Position numbers and translations under genes: made by a program. Positions 36,133 to 45,045 of a DNA stretch of 47,157 bases are shown one piece after another. Source of the stretch: Bacteroidales bacterium. GTDB taxonomy: Bacteria > Bacteroidota > Bacteroidia > Bacteroidales > UBA932. The notes below the pieces were generated by a model, which worked only from the letters and a program-made list of their open reading frames with translations, made no database searches and was not told where the DNA came from. The DNA is taken from positions 1 through 47,157 of the forward strand of contig JAGBNC010000027.1 of assembly GCA_017634595.1 (NCBI GenBank). The letters run 5' to 3'. Positions within the stretch are counted from its first letter, which is position 1, and each line of letters begins with the position of its first letter.

Positions 36133-37266
36133 ATGAAAAAATCACTATTATTGATGATCGGCCTGAGCGCCTTCTGTTCCATTTTTGCTCAGAATCCTCC
36201 AGAGAACTCCGACGACCGCGTTGCGTGTTACAGGATGATGTCCTGTGTACGCAAAGTCATAGCGATTCCGGATATCGACGAGTACAAAACTCTCAAATGC
36301 GACTTCCATACGCATACAGTATATGCAGACGCACAGGTTTCGCCTGAAGGGCGCGTACAAGAAGACTGGTTCGACGGCCTCGATGTGATGGCAATGACCG
36401 AACATGTGGGTGTCCACAAGACCGGCATTGATTTTCCCGACCGTAATGTCACCAACCAGAAAGCCATGGCAGAGGGCAAGAAATGGGGCATGATAGTCAT
36501 CCCCGGCGTTGAAATCACCCGCGCCAAGCCCTTCGGTCACATGAACTTCCTCTTTGTCAAAGACGCCAACGTATTCAGCGAGGACCGCTATCTCATAGGC
36601 GAGGACGGGCATAGCTTGAAAGACGAACAGGGGCGCAGCATCAATAATATGGAGACCCTCAAGGACGACATTGCCGCGGCTGTTGAGCAGGAGTGCTTCA
36701 TTCAGTGGAACCATCCCGGCTGGCCTGACAAGAAGTGCGATATGTACGACATTCACAAGGAAATGCTTGCAAAAGGGCAGATCAATGCTGTGGAAATATG
36801 CAACCACCAGGAATGGTACCCCAAGGTGCTTGACTGGTTTGACGAGTATCATATTCCTATGACTGCCAACACCGACCAGCACAGGCCCGCTGTTGTGGAC
36901 TACGGTCATGTCATACGCCCTATGACTCTGGTATTTGCCAAGGAATACACTCTGGAATCAGTGCGCGAGGCTATGTTTGCAGGGCGCATGGTGGCCTTCT
37001 GGGACAATACCCTGGCCGGTGACGCTACCTGGCTGGAGCAGCTTGTACATCATTCGCTCAAGGTCAAGGTAATTGATGCCAAGAAAGGCAGGATAGAGGT
37101 TACGAATGTGTCGGATATCCGCTTCGAGACCATGTATGGAGATCACATGAATCCCGTGGTTCTGTACCCTCGCAGCGCTATCATCATGACGGTCAAGAAA
37201 GACCAGAAGATAGAGTTCCTTAACTGCTATACAGGCCGCAATACCCTGAAAACCAATCTCTGGTAA
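36133..37266 (+). CDS. Secreted PHP-domain phosphodiesterase (Sb-PDE-like)
   Basis: A 377-aa protein with signal peptide (MKKSLLLMIGLSAFCSIFAQ) and a PHP metal-dependent phosphoesterase domain: FHTHTVYAD, MAMTEHVG, IPGVEITRAKPFGHMNFLF, FIQWNHPGW and TANTDQHRP are the conserved metal-ligand blocks. The Sb-PDE family named for a Sphingobium phosphodiesterase has this arrangement, and Bacteroidales homologues are usually annotated that way. It should act in the periplasm on a phosphodiester. It is the third phosphoesterase within 6 kb downstream of susCD. Monoesterase activity is not excluded. Confidence 0.88.
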   Translation: MKKSLLLMIGLSAFCSIFAQNPPENSDDRVACYRMMSCVRKVIAIPDIDEYKTLKCDFHTHTVYADAQVSPEGRVQEDWFDGLDVMAMTEHVGVHKTGIDFPDRNVTNQKAMAEGKKWGMIVIPGVEITRAKPFGHMNFLFVKDANVFSEDRYLIGEDGHSLKDEQGRSINNMETLKDDIAAAVEQECFIQWNHPGWPDKKCDMYDIHKEMLAKGQINAVEICNHQEWYPKVLDWFDEYHIPMTANTDQHRPAVVDYGHVIRPMTLVFAKEYTLESVREAMFAGRMVAFWDNTLAGDATWLEQLVHHSLKVKVIDAKKGRIEVTNVSDIRFETMYGDHMNPVVLYPRSAIIMTVKKDQKIEFLNCYTGRNTLKTNLW

Positions 37267-37286
37267 TATGAGCCGGAGGCTGATAA

Positions 37287-37320
37287 AAAAAACTGGCCCT
37301 CTGAATGAGGGTCAGTTTTT
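37287..37320. terminator. Bidirectional terminator between the PHP gene and pnp
   Basis: AAAACTGGCCCTC pairs with GAGGGTCAGTTTT (one G-U) around TGAAT, with a T-run on the plus strand and a run of As on the left that becomes a T-run for leftward pnp transcription. Confidence 0.9.
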
Positions 37321-37340
37321 ATATTAATACGGCTGATAAG

Positions 37341-39704
37341 CTAGTAGAGTTCATCCACGGGCTCCTTGAAGTCATCGACTGTAGGAGCGGGAGCATTGTT
37401 GTGATGACTTATGCGACGGGGACGCTCATCCCTGCGGGGGCGGTCTTCCCTACGAGGACGGTCGCCCTCGCGGCGCTCACGACGCTCTCCCCCATTGCCG
37501 TTACCATTGCCACGGCCATTACCCTTAGGCTCCACATAGCCCTCAGGCTTCTCGGTCAAAGCACGCATCGACAGACGCATCTTGCCGCTCTTGGCATCGT
37601 ACTCAAGAAGCTTCACATCCACCTCGTCACCGACTGCAAGCACATCCTCGACCTTCTCGGTCTTGTTCCATGCAATCTCGCTCACGTGCAGGAGGCCTTC
37701 CTTGCCGGGCAGGATCTCCACGAAAGCGCCGAAATCAAGGATGCTGACCACCTTTCCGTGGTACACATTGCCAGCCTCGGGGACTGCGCAGATGCCCTTG
37801 ATCCAGTCAAGAGCCTTCTGCATGGCCTCTTTATCACTGGAAGCCACATCCACAACACCCTCAGTGAGGTTGGTTCCGGGGATAGGTACTTCCTCGATAG
37901 CGATGGTGGTACCGGTCTCTTTCTGAATCTTCTGAATGGTCTCGCCGCCCTTTCCGATAACTGCACCGATGAACTCGGCAGGAATGCGGAGCTGCTCGAT
38001 ACGGGGGACGAAAGGCTTGTAATCCTCACGGGGCTTGGAGATAGTCTTCAGCATCTCGCCCATGATATGCATACGTCCCTGGCGGGCTTGCTCGAGAGCC
38101 TTCTCAAGCACCTCGTAGCTCAGACCGTCCACCTTGATATCCATCTGCGTGGCGGTAATACCGTCGGCAGTACCGGTCACCTTGAAATCCATATCGCCGA
38201 GGTGATCCTCGTCGCCTAGAATATCGGTAAGGATAGCATAACGATCGTTAGGACGCTCTGCATCAGTGATCAGACCCATAGCAACACCTGCCACAGGCTT
38301 CTTGATCTTCACGCCAGCATCCATAAGAGCCAGACAGCCACCACACACGGAAGCCATTGAAGAAGAACCGTTGGACTCGAGGATATCGGACACTACGCGC
38401 ACAGCATAGGGATTCTCGGGCGCCATAGGGATAACGGGCTTAAGGGCCCTCATAGCCAAGTTGCCATGACCTATCTCGCGGCGTCCTACGCCCCTCTGAG
38501 GCTTAGCTTCACCGGTAGCGAAAGGAGGGAAATTGTAGTGCAGAACGAACTGCTGGTCGCCCTGGACAAGCACTTCGTCCATCTCTTTCATATCGAGCTT
38601 GGTACCAAGGGTAACGCTGGCCAGAGACTGGGTCTCGCCGCGGGTGAAAATGGCGCTGCCGTGGGCGCAAGGCAGATAACCAACCTCGCACCAGATAGGA
38701 CGGACCTGATTGCAGACACGGCCGTCAAGACGTACACCTTCGTCAAGAATCATATTGCGCATGGCCTCTTTCTCCACGTCGTGATAATAGCGGGATGCCA
38801 TGGCTGTCTTGAGAGCATAGTCCTCTTTCTCCTCCTCGGTGTGAGGCTCGGGGATAGTGGCTATGAACTCATCGAGGATAGCCTGGAAGCCGTCTTCACG
38901 CTCGTGCTTGGGCTTTGCGCTCTTGGCCAGTGCGTAGCATTTGTCGTAGCAGAAATCGCGGACTGCTTTACGGAGGTCCTCATCATTCTCGCCATGAGGA
39001 TAGTCGCGCTTGACACCGTCTGTGCCAAGCTCCGCCATAAGTTCTTTCTGAACGCGGCAGTGCTTCTTGATCTCTTCGTGGGCGAACTTGATAGCCTCGA
39101 GCATGTCGTGCTCGCTGACTTCATTCATCTCGCCTTCCACCATCATGATATTCTCCTCGGTTGCTGCGACCATAAGTTCAAGGTCGGCACGCTCCATGTC
39201 GGCGAAACCGGGGTTGATGACGAACTTACCGTCGATGCGGCAGACGCGGACTTCACCGATAGGGCCGCCGAAAGGAAGGTCGGAAGTAGCAAGTGCGGCA
39301 GAGGCTGCCAGACCTGCCAGAGCGTCGGGCTGAGTATCCTTGTCGGCGCTGATAAGGCTCACCTGGACGAAAACTTCAAGATGGAAATCATCCGGCCACA
39401 GAGGGCGAATGGGCCTGTCTATAAGACGGGCTATAAGAACCTCATAATCTGAGGGTTTGCTTTCACGCTTGAGGAAGCCTCCGGGGAAACGCCCGGCGGC
39501 ATAGTATTTCTCTCTATAATCTACTGTGAGGGGCATGAAATCAGTGCCCTCTTTAACTTCTTTAGCAGCGCACACTGTGGCGAGCAGCATAGTGCCGCCC
39601 ATCTTCACTACTGCTGAACCGTCTGCCTGTTTTGCAAGTTTACCGGTTTCGATTTCAATCACGCGGCCGTCCGCGAGCTGGATTTTTTTGTTGATAATGT
39701 TCAT
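37341..39704 (-). CDS. pnp: Polyribonucleotide nucleotidyltransferase (PNPase)
   Basis: A phosphorolytic 3'-5' exoribonuclease that forms a trimeric ring and takes part in mRNA decay. 787 aa: two RNase PH domains (about 1-230 and 320-560, with [21 protein letters not shown] and [21 protein letters not shown]), a KH domain with the GxxG loop IGKGGETI, and an S1 domain ([28 protein letters not shown]). The C-terminal 65 residues are low complexity with Gly-Asn and Arg-rich runs ([26 protein letters not shown]), probably an unstructured RNA-binding tail. It follows rpsO as in many bacteria, but a terminator lies between them. Confidence 0.97.
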   Translation of the reverse strand: MNIINKKIQLADGRVIEIETGKLAKQADGSAVVKMGGTMLLATVCAAKEVKEGTDFMPLTVDYREKYYAAGRFPGGFLKRESKPSDYEVLIARLIDRPIRPLWPDDFHLEVFVQVSLISADKDTQPDALAGLAASAALATSDLPFGGPIGEVRVCRIDGKFVINPGFADMERADLELMVAATEENIMMVEGEMNEVSEHDMLEAIKFAHEEIKKHCRVQKELMAELGTDGVKRDYPHGENDEDLRKAVRDFCYDKCYALAKSAKPKHEREDGFQAILDEFIATIPEPHTEEEKEDYALKTAMASRYYHDVEKEAMRNMILDEGVRLDGRVCNQVRPIWCEVGYLPCAHGSAIFTRGETQSLASVTLGTKLDMKEMDEVLVQGDQQFVLHYNFPPFATGEAKPQRGVGRREIGHGNLAMRALKPVIPMAPENPYAVRVVSDILESNGSSSMASVCGGCLALMDAGVKIKKPVAGVAMGLITDAERPNDRYAILTDILGDEDHLGDMDFKVTGTADGITATQMDIKVDGLSYEVLEKALEQARQGRMHIMGEMLKTISKPREDYKPFVPRIEQLRIPAEFIGAVIGKGGETIQKIQKETGTTIAIEEVPIPGTNLTEGVVDVASSDKEAMQKALDWIKGICAVPEAGNVYHGKVVSILDFGAFVEILPGKEGLLHVSEIAWNKTEKVEDVLAVGDEVDVKLLEYDAKSGKMRLSMRALTEKPEGYVEPKGNGRGNGNGNGGERRERREGDRPRREDRPRRDERPRRISHHNNAPAPTVDDFKEPVDELY

Positions 39705-39730
39705 TACTGTTTCCTATTACGTCTTTTCCT

Positions 39731-39764
39731 AAAAAAAGGATGGCTCCCCCTTTGGGAGCCACCC
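39731..39764 (-). terminator. Terminator between rpsO and pnp
   Basis: Leftward, GGGTGGCTCCC pairs with GGGAGCCATCC around AAAGG, followed by TTTTTTT. It follows rpsO by 17 bp and would limit read-through to pnp. Confidence 0.9.
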
Positions 39765-39780
39765 AATGTTTCCTATTTGA

Positions 39781-40056
39781 TTATCGACGGAGACCAAGCT
39801 TCTTGACGATATCTCTGTATCTCTCGATGTCAACTTTCTGGAGATAATCCAGAACCTGACGGCGCTTGCCGACCAGACGGAGAAGACTACGACGTGTAAC
39901 AACGTCCTTCTTGTTCTTCTTCACGTGCTCGGTAAGGTGAGCGATACGGTAGGAAAATAGAGCAACTTGACTCTCAGGAGAGCCGGTGTCTTTATTGGAC
40001 TTCCCGTACTTCGCGAAAATCTCTTGCTTCTTCTCAGGCATCAAATATTCAGCCAT
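39781..40056 (-). CDS. rpsO: 30S ribosomal protein S15 (uS15)
   Basis: A 91-aa protein with the S15 core [40 protein letters not shown] and [13 protein letters not shown]. It is a primary 16S rRNA binder in the 30S platform. It has its own promoter and an 80-nt structured leader that may allow autoregulation. Confidence 0.97.
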   Translation of the reverse strand: MAEYLMPEKKQEIFAKYGKSNKDTGSPESQVALFSYRIAHLTEHVKKNKKDVVTRRSLLRLVGKRRQVLDYLQKVDIERYRDIVKKLGLRR

Positions 40057-40140
40057 TGTGCAAAAAATTTTAAAAAATTGATAATAAACCTCGCAGCCAG
40101 AGGCTGCATAATTTTGACAATCAAGCCATACGGCTTAAAA
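40057..40140 (-). promoter_or_regulatory. Structured 5' leader of rpsO
   Basis: From a predicted start near 40140 the leader contains two compact hairpins, AAGCC-GTAT-GGCTT (40136-40123) and GCAGCC-TCT-GGCTGC (40107-40093), followed by an A/U-rich stretch to the ATG. S15 represses its own mRNA through leader structures in several unrelated bacteria, so this is a candidate S15-responsive leader. Confidence 0.5.
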
Positions 40141-40146
40141 AGCCTG

Positions 40147-40177
40147 CAAATATACGAAGAATAATTAATTATTCAAG
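40147..40177 (-). promoter_or_regulatory. Promoter of rpsO
   Basis: Leftward, (C)TTG at 40176-40174, a 19-nt spacer and TATATTTG at 40154-40147 fit the Bacteroidota promoter. It is divergent from the S1/P1 nuclease gene, whose start is only 45 bp away. Confidence 0.62.
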
Positions 40178-40186
40178 TGATTTTTG

Positions 40187-40194
40187 TATCTTTG
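40187..40194 (+). promoter_or_regulatory. Putative -7 box of the S1/P1 nuclease gene
   Basis: TATCTTTG matches TAnnTTTG and ends 4 nt before ATG 40199. No -33 TTTG is found at normal spacing. Use of this box would give an almost leaderless mRNA. Confidence 0.4.
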
Positions 40195-40198
40195 AACT

Positions 40199-40975
40199 AT
40201 GAAAAGAACAATAATAATTACTGTACTGTGCCTTTGTGCAAGCATTTCCGCTGCCGCATGGGGCAGACTCGGTCATAAGGCCGTAATAGCCGTAGCTCAG
40301 CGTCACCTGACATCGAAGACCGAAGAGAACATTGCCAAGTATTTTGACTACAACATCCAGGAAGATGCCGTGTGGATGGACGTTCACCGGAAAGACAGCG
40401 CCATTGCCTATACCACAGCCTGGCATGTATATAATGTGGACGAAAATCATAATTACGATCCAAATCCCCGCCTGCACAAAGGCGACGCCATACACGCACT
40501 TCAGATTGCCGACTACAACCTGAGACACTATAAGGAACTGAGCGACTCGGCCGTAGTAATGAACGTCCGCATGCTGATACATTTCGTAGGTGACATGCAC
40601 TGCCCCGTCCACTCCTACTTTCCCGGTCCCCGCAATTTCTGGAAGTGCAATCTGGAAGGCTATAAGACCAGTACTTTCCATGCCTTGTACGACAAGATAC
40701 CGGAGTACCTCTGGCCAGGGAAGAGCTCGGATGAGATTGCAGCTGAGATAGATAACTGCGGAGCCTGCAAAAGGCACAGAATAGCTCGCGGAACACTCTA
40801 CGAATGGGTTCGTGACTGCGCAGACAGGAGCGAATACATCTACCAGATCAATCCCCCGCTGACAAAGAACCTCGATCCGGACACAATAGAAAAATCGCGC
40901 GAGGTCGTTACTCTCCAGCTTCGTGATGCTGGCTACAGACTCGCGCGACTTCTGAATTTCTATTTCGGAAAATAG
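40199..40975 (+). CDS. Secreted S1/P1-type zinc nuclease
   Basis: A 258-aa exported nuclease of the S1/P1 family, which cleaves single-stranded DNA and RNA and can remove 3' phosphates. Cleavage of the signal peptide after SAAA gives mature Trp21 at the N-terminus, as required for the first zinc site. All nine expected ligands are present: W21, H26, D61, H76, H128, D132, H138, H161 and D165, and the spacings between later ligands (D61-H76, H128-D132-H138-H161-D165) equal those I recall for P1 nuclease. It acts in the periplasm or outside the cell, probably in nucleic-acid or phosphate scavenging. Confidence 0.94.
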   Translation: MKRTIIITVLCLCASISAAAWGRLGHKAVIAVAQRHLTSKTEENIAKYFDYNIQEDAVWMDVHRKDSAIAYTTAWHVYNVDENHNYDPNPRLHKGDAIHALQIADYNLRHYKELSDSAVVMNVRMLIHFVGDMHCPVHSYFPGPRNFWKCNLEGYKTSTFHALYDKIPEYLWPGKSSDEIAAEIDNCGACKRHRIARGTLYEWVRDCADRSEYIYQINPPLTKNLDPDTIEKSREVVTLQLRDAGYRLARLLNFYFGK

Positions 40976-40982
40976 ACTCCGC

Positions 40983-41594
40983 CTACCAGCGGTTCCAGTG
41001 AATCTTCTCCGGCTTCCATTTGTCTTTGGGAGCCGTTTCGCCTGCGGGATGTCCGATGGGGACTACGCAGAGCGGCTTCACCGTACCTTTAATACCAAGA
41101 GCCTCCTTTATGATTGCTGAGCGCTCAGGATCCGAAGCAGAAGTCCACACAGCACCAAGCCCAAGGGCTTCAGCAGCCAGAAGCAGATTCTCAGTTGCGG
41201 CAGATGCATCTTGTTCCCAGAAGATGTTCTCGACCACTTCGCCTTCACGGTTGGTCATGGTGGTCTCAGCGCACACTACTATAGCCAGTGGCGCCCCTTG
41301 GAGCATCTTGGCATGGCGGAGCTTGGCGGCAAGTGCATCAAGGGTATCACGGTCATTCAGGACAATAAACTCCCAAGGCTGAAGGTTTCTGGCTGAGGGA
41401 GCAGCCATAGCAGCACGGAGCAGAGTCTCTACATCTGCATCGCTCACAGGCTCAGATGTGTAGGAACGTACACTCTTGCGCGCAGCGATATTCTCAAGAA
41501 CGGCATCGCGGGCGCTCTGGGCAGTGTCGGGCGCATTGCAGCAAGATGCAACAGTCATAGCCATCAAAGCAAATGTTAAAATTAATCTTTTCAT
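40983..41594 (-). CDS. Exported nitroreductase-family lipoprotein
   Basis: A 203-aa FMN-dependent nitroreductase-like protein. Family motifs are RKSVRSYTSEPVSDADVETLLRAAMAAPSARNLQPWEF at 39-76, ENLLLAAEALGLGAVWT, and a C-terminal PIGHP-type end. It begins with a signal peptide and Cys residues in VASCC (18-19), so it is probably a lipoprotein outside the cytoplasm, unusual for a flavin reductase that needs NAD(P)H. It overlaps the GT4 gene by 4 bp. The electron donor is unknown. Confidence 0.88.
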   Translation of the reverse strand: MKRLILTFALMAMTVASCCNAPDTAQSARDAVLENIAARKSVRSYTSEPVSDADVETLLRAAMAAPSARNLQPWEFIVLNDRDTLDALAAKLRHAKMLQGAPLAIVVCAETTMTNREGEVVENIFWEQDASAATENLLLAAEALGLGAVWTSASDPERSAIIKEALGIKGTVKPLCVVPIGHPAGETAPKDKWKPEKIHWNRW

Positions 41595-42799
41595 ATTCTT
41601 TCGATAGTTGGTAAATTTCTGAGTTTCAATAATACATTATACCTGTCAAGTGCCTCTCCCACACAATCTTCCCAAGATCGGACGATGGTTTTGGAAGCCT
41701 GCACGCCAACTCTGTGAACCCTCTCGGGATCGGCCACCAGCTCCCGCAGTTTTGCCTCCATATCAGCAGGATCGTTCTGCACAAGGAAGCCGTTCTCGCC
41801 GTCGGTCAGAATGGTAGAAGCGGTAGAACCAGCAGCCATAACCGCAGGAGAATGCAGCGCAGCCGCCTCACGAACCACCAGGGGTGCATTATCGTACAAT
41901 GACGGGAACAGGAACAGATCGGATGCAGCATAATACCTGGTCAGCAGTTCGCGGTCGGTAATGGACCCGACAAACGTAACCTTCTCATCCAGACCTTCCG
42001 AGGTCACGAGCTCTTTCATCTCCTGCTCGGCGTATCCGGTACCGATAAAATACATCTTGAAAGGAACGTCGTTCATACGAGACAGTGTCTCTATAATAAG
42101 CTTGGGATTCTTTTCCCAGATATGCTGGCCCACAAACAGCATCACGAACTCTTCCGGCTTGATACCAAGGGCGTTACGGGCGTCCACGAAATACTTCTCC
42201 GGATAGTCGGCCACAAGGTCGGAGCCATTGTCCATAACATCGACAGGCCCCTTGTACCCATATTCACGTATCACATCGATAACCGACTCTTGCGGCACCC
42301 ATACCAAATCGGCATTCTCGTAAAAGTCAATGATATACTTTATGATGCCGTCCACCACGGGCTTGGGCAGCACGCGTGCAAAGTCGTCACGGTATTTGGA
42401 GTGGAAGGTGGCCACACAAGGTATGCCTTGAAGCCTCGCCACCCGCTGGGCCGCCATGCCGCTTGCAAATGGGCAATGCGCATGAACTATCTTGAAGCGT
42501 ATCTTCGAAATTTTCGACAGATAAGTCGGATCAATTTCGGCAATACCGGTCACGTAGGGATGGCGCATGGGTACGGGCACGCTGTAGTAAGCCAACACTT
42601 TGTAATCGAGCTTGCTATAGTCCGCCTTCGGGACCTTGGGAGTTATGACGTTAACTCCCCCGCACATCTTCTGGATCCACTTGGCATAATTCTCCACGCA
42701 CACCGACACGCCGTCCATGACCGGGGGAAAGCAGTCATTGAACAGACCTACTGTCGCATACTCCTTCTTAGGTTTTAAAGTTAAAGATTTCAAACTCAT
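41591..42799 (-). CDS. Family 4 glycosyltransferase
   Basis: A 402-aa GT-B enzyme using a nucleotide sugar with retention of configuration. The N-terminal half has GLFNDCFPPVMDGVSVCVENY and HAHCPFASGMAAQRVARLQGIP; the C-terminal half has FVGQHIWEKNPKLIIETL, FIGTGYAEQEMKEL and the donor-site pattern FLFPSLYDNAPLVVREAAAL. The N-terminal region resembles glycolipid mannosyl- or glucosyltransferases, but the acceptor cannot be fixed. Middle gene of the leftward EF-hand/GT4/nitroreductase operon (6-bp gap before, 4-bp overlap after). Confidence 0.92.
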   Translation of the reverse strand: MSLKSLTLKPKKEYATVGLFNDCFPPVMDGVSVCVENYAKWIQKMCGGVNVITPKVPKADYSKLDYKVLAYYSVPVPMRHPYVTGIAEIDPTYLSKISKIRFKIVHAHCPFASGMAAQRVARLQGIPCVATFHSKYRDDFARVLPKPVVDGIIKYIIDFYENADLVWVPQESVIDVIREYGYKGPVDVMDNGSDLVADYPEKYFVDARNALGIKPEEFVMLFVGQHIWEKNPKLIIETLSRMNDVPFKMYFIGTGYAEQEMKELVTSEGLDEKVTFVGSITDRELLTRYYAASDLFLFPSLYDNAPLVVREAAALHSPAVMAAGSTASTILTDGENGFLVQNDPADMEAKLRELVADPERVHRVGVQASKTIVRSWEDCVGEALDRYNVLLKLRNLPTIERI

Positions 42800-42805
42800 A
42801 ATTAA

Positions 42806-45019
42806 TTATTCTTGAGGCATTTCAGCAACTTCAGCTTCATCGGCAGTCTCCGCCGGTTCTTCTACCTGCTCCACTGCAGGCTTCTCCTTGTGCAGCGGCA
42901 ATCCGATACACTTAAGATTATTGGTGAAGAACAATGCACAGAATGCAACAACTGCTGCAAGCAGCACCCAGCGGAGTATCCTCCACCAGAGAGGTGCCTT
43001 GGGTTTGTAAGGATCATCAAGCTTGAGCTTGGGATACTTGGCAACGCTTGTAAGCGTACGGCCAAAAGGAATATTAACGATAACGTTGGAGTTGATGGCC
43101 CAGCCATTTGCATTGAGCACAGGCCCCAGATTACGGCGGCGCAGCTTGCCCCAGGCTATGAAGCAAGAAGGTCCTGATATCAGCAGCATGATTCCAACAA
43201 TGAGAAGGAGGATGCCCCACCAAGGCAGTTTGGCGATTCCGGCAACAATTCCGGCGATTGCTGCTCCGAGCAGGCCGATAGCCATGCCTACGGCAGCAAA
43301 AATCCCCGCGAATTTGCCGATATCGAAAGGCTGTTTCTTGGCTGCGGCATCAGCAGGAGCAGCAGCGGCTTCGTTCTGGAGGCCCTCAATAGCCTTTGCG
43401 TCCTTCTCGGCCGCCGACTTATTGACCAGGCCGGTAATCCAGTTCCAGAACTTCACATACGGAGACCAGAATGCCTGCTTAATGCTTATAGGATTTTCCA
43501 CTATACGAATGATGGTGGCATCATAATCTACGCCGTCTCGATCGTAGAAAACACCGTTGGTGCCAGGGTGAAGGTTGCGTGTGCTTCCGTCGGTCATCAC
43601 AGCCACTATATCCATCTTCTTGCCTGTGGTCTTGGAGGTGCAGGCACAGTACAGCAGGAACATGCCGCTCAGACCGGCCATATCAGCATGCTTACCCATA
43701 TCCTCCACCCTCACGCAGAGGCGGCAGCAACGCTGGTCGATATACAGCTTGCCGGCTTCAAATACCGACATTTCATTCTTGTCAGGAGAATAGAAATCGC
43801 TGAATATCACATAGTTCTTCAGAAGCTTGTAGAAGTCGCGCACCAGATGCGTAAGCTTATTTACCTCATCTATGGAGTTTGCTTCCGCCTCAAGCGCTTT
43901 GTCTTGATCCACCAGAGCAAGCAGTGCGGCTTTGTCGTCGGCAGCAATGAGTTTCTTGACCTCATCAATGCCGAGAGACTCTACTATGTCCCCCTTCTTG
44001 GCATCTTTCCATGCTGTAAAAGGAGCGAACTTGCCTACGAGAGCATTCCACTCAGCCTCGTCGATTCCTTCCTTCCCGTCAAGTCCAGTAAGTGCTTTCA
44101 TAGCATCGACCCTGGCTTTCCAAGCAGGATTTACAGCATCAAACTTCAGCAAGCCATCTTTCGAAGGACGGGCAAGAGGATAGGATGCGATCTCTTCGGC
44201 CTCGCCCGAAAGATCATGGTCAGAAATAGCGCTTATCTTTTCAGCAGACACGTCAACTGCAGGGGCCGCCGCTTCTGTGAAAGCAATGAGTTTGCAACGC
44301 ATGAAGTAGTCAGACACCTTGTCTTTCAATGCATTGACGGCATCAAGAGCAGCTTGGGTATCAGCACCGAAGGGGCAAATATCAGCCGTAGCGGCAGCCT
44401 GCCATGCAGCATAATCGGCAAGAGCCGTATAGAACGCTTCGATATTCTCGGCAGTGATGCCCTGGACACCGCTCCTGTCCGTTGCGGAGCCGGCCTTTTC
44501 GGCTATCAAAGCAATAATATCTTTCAGATGCGCATTCTCGGCAGAAGCTGCGGTTATGACACCGTCACCGTTGAACTTAGTATCGGCAAAGATAGCCACG
44601 CTGTCGGAAGTGTCAGCCACGGAGATCTCATCTTTCTCAAGTTTCAGATTAGAGAGAATCTGCAATGCCGACTTATGAAGCTCCGCACCTGCAGGGATGT
44701 CAGTATTAATGTCGGACAGCTTTACAGCGTCAGGTCCTTTGATCAGTAAGTTCTTGTCTTTGAGGACTGAGCAGAGCCAGTTGGCAGCCGCAATCACTTC
44801 ATCTACCCTTATCTTGCCGTCAGCGTCGGCATCGATCATCTTAAGGGTTTCTGTCGGGAATTCAAGACCTTCCGTCGGACAACTCAGGACAGTCCAAAGC
44901 TTCTTGTCAAGCTCGCCCAGGTGGGCAATATCTTCTCCATTGCGCACATTGACGCGAACTACGCCTCCGAAAGAGCAATAACTCCAATCGTAACCTGCGT
45001 TTTTCTTTTTCTTTGCCAT
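42806..45019 (-). CDS. Large EF-hand-containing membrane protein of unknown function
   Basis: A 737-aa product starting MAKKKKNAGYDWSYCSFGG (an ATG two codons upstream at 45025 is also possible). It contains a canonical calcium-binding EF loop, DADADGKIRVDE (63-74), with Asp at 1, 3 and 5, Gly at 6, Ile at 8 and Glu at 12, and a second, weaker site, KFNGDGVI (about 149-156). A long Ala-rich helical region follows. Membrane segments lie near 570-625 (two) and 679-701 (one), and the C-terminus is acidic (EEPAETADEAEVAEMPQE). There is no signal peptide. I do not recognise a characterised family. First gene of the operon with GT4 and nitroreductase. Confidence 0.85.
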   Translation of the reverse strand: MAKKKKNAGYDWSYCSFGGVVRVNVRNGEDIAHLGELDKKLWTVLSCPTEGLEFPTETLKMIDADADGKIRVDEVIAAANWLCSVLKDKNLLIKGPDAVKLSDINTDIPAGAELHKSALQILSNLKLEKDEISVADTSDSVAIFADTKFNGDGVITAASAENAHLKDIIALIAEKAGSATDRSGVQGITAENIEAFYTALADYAAWQAAATADICPFGADTQAALDAVNALKDKVSDYFMRCKLIAFTEAAAPAVDVSAEKISAISDHDLSGEAEEIASYPLARPSKDGLLKFDAVNPAWKARVDAMKALTGLDGKEGIDEAEWNALVGKFAPFTAWKDAKKGDIVESLGIDEVKKLIAADDKAALLALVDQDKALEAEANSIDEVNKLTHLVRDFYKLLKNYVIFSDFYSPDKNEMSVFEAGKLYIDQRCCRLCVRVEDMGKHADMAGLSGMFLLYCACTSKTTGKKMDIVAVMTDGSTRNLHPGTNGVFYDRDGVDYDATIIRIVENPISIKQAFWSPYVKFWNWITGLVNKSAAEKDAKAIEGLQNEAAAAPADAAAKKQPFDIGKFAGIFAAVGMAIGLLGAAIAGIVAGIAKLPWWGILLLIVGIMLLISGPSCFIAWGKLRRRNLGPVLNANGWAINSNVIVNIPFGRTLTSVAKYPKLKLDDPYKPKAPLWWRILRWVLLAAVVAFCALFFTNNLKCIGLPLHKEKPAVEQVEEPAETADEAEVAEMPQE

Positions 45020-45045
45020 AATCATGAGGGTTTAGTGTATTATGA

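Noticed and set aside
43568-44749. A 393-aa plus-strand open frame
   Set aside because: Antisense to the EF-hand membrane protein, whose frame has a canonical EF loop and membrane segments; no start context or domain for the plus frame.
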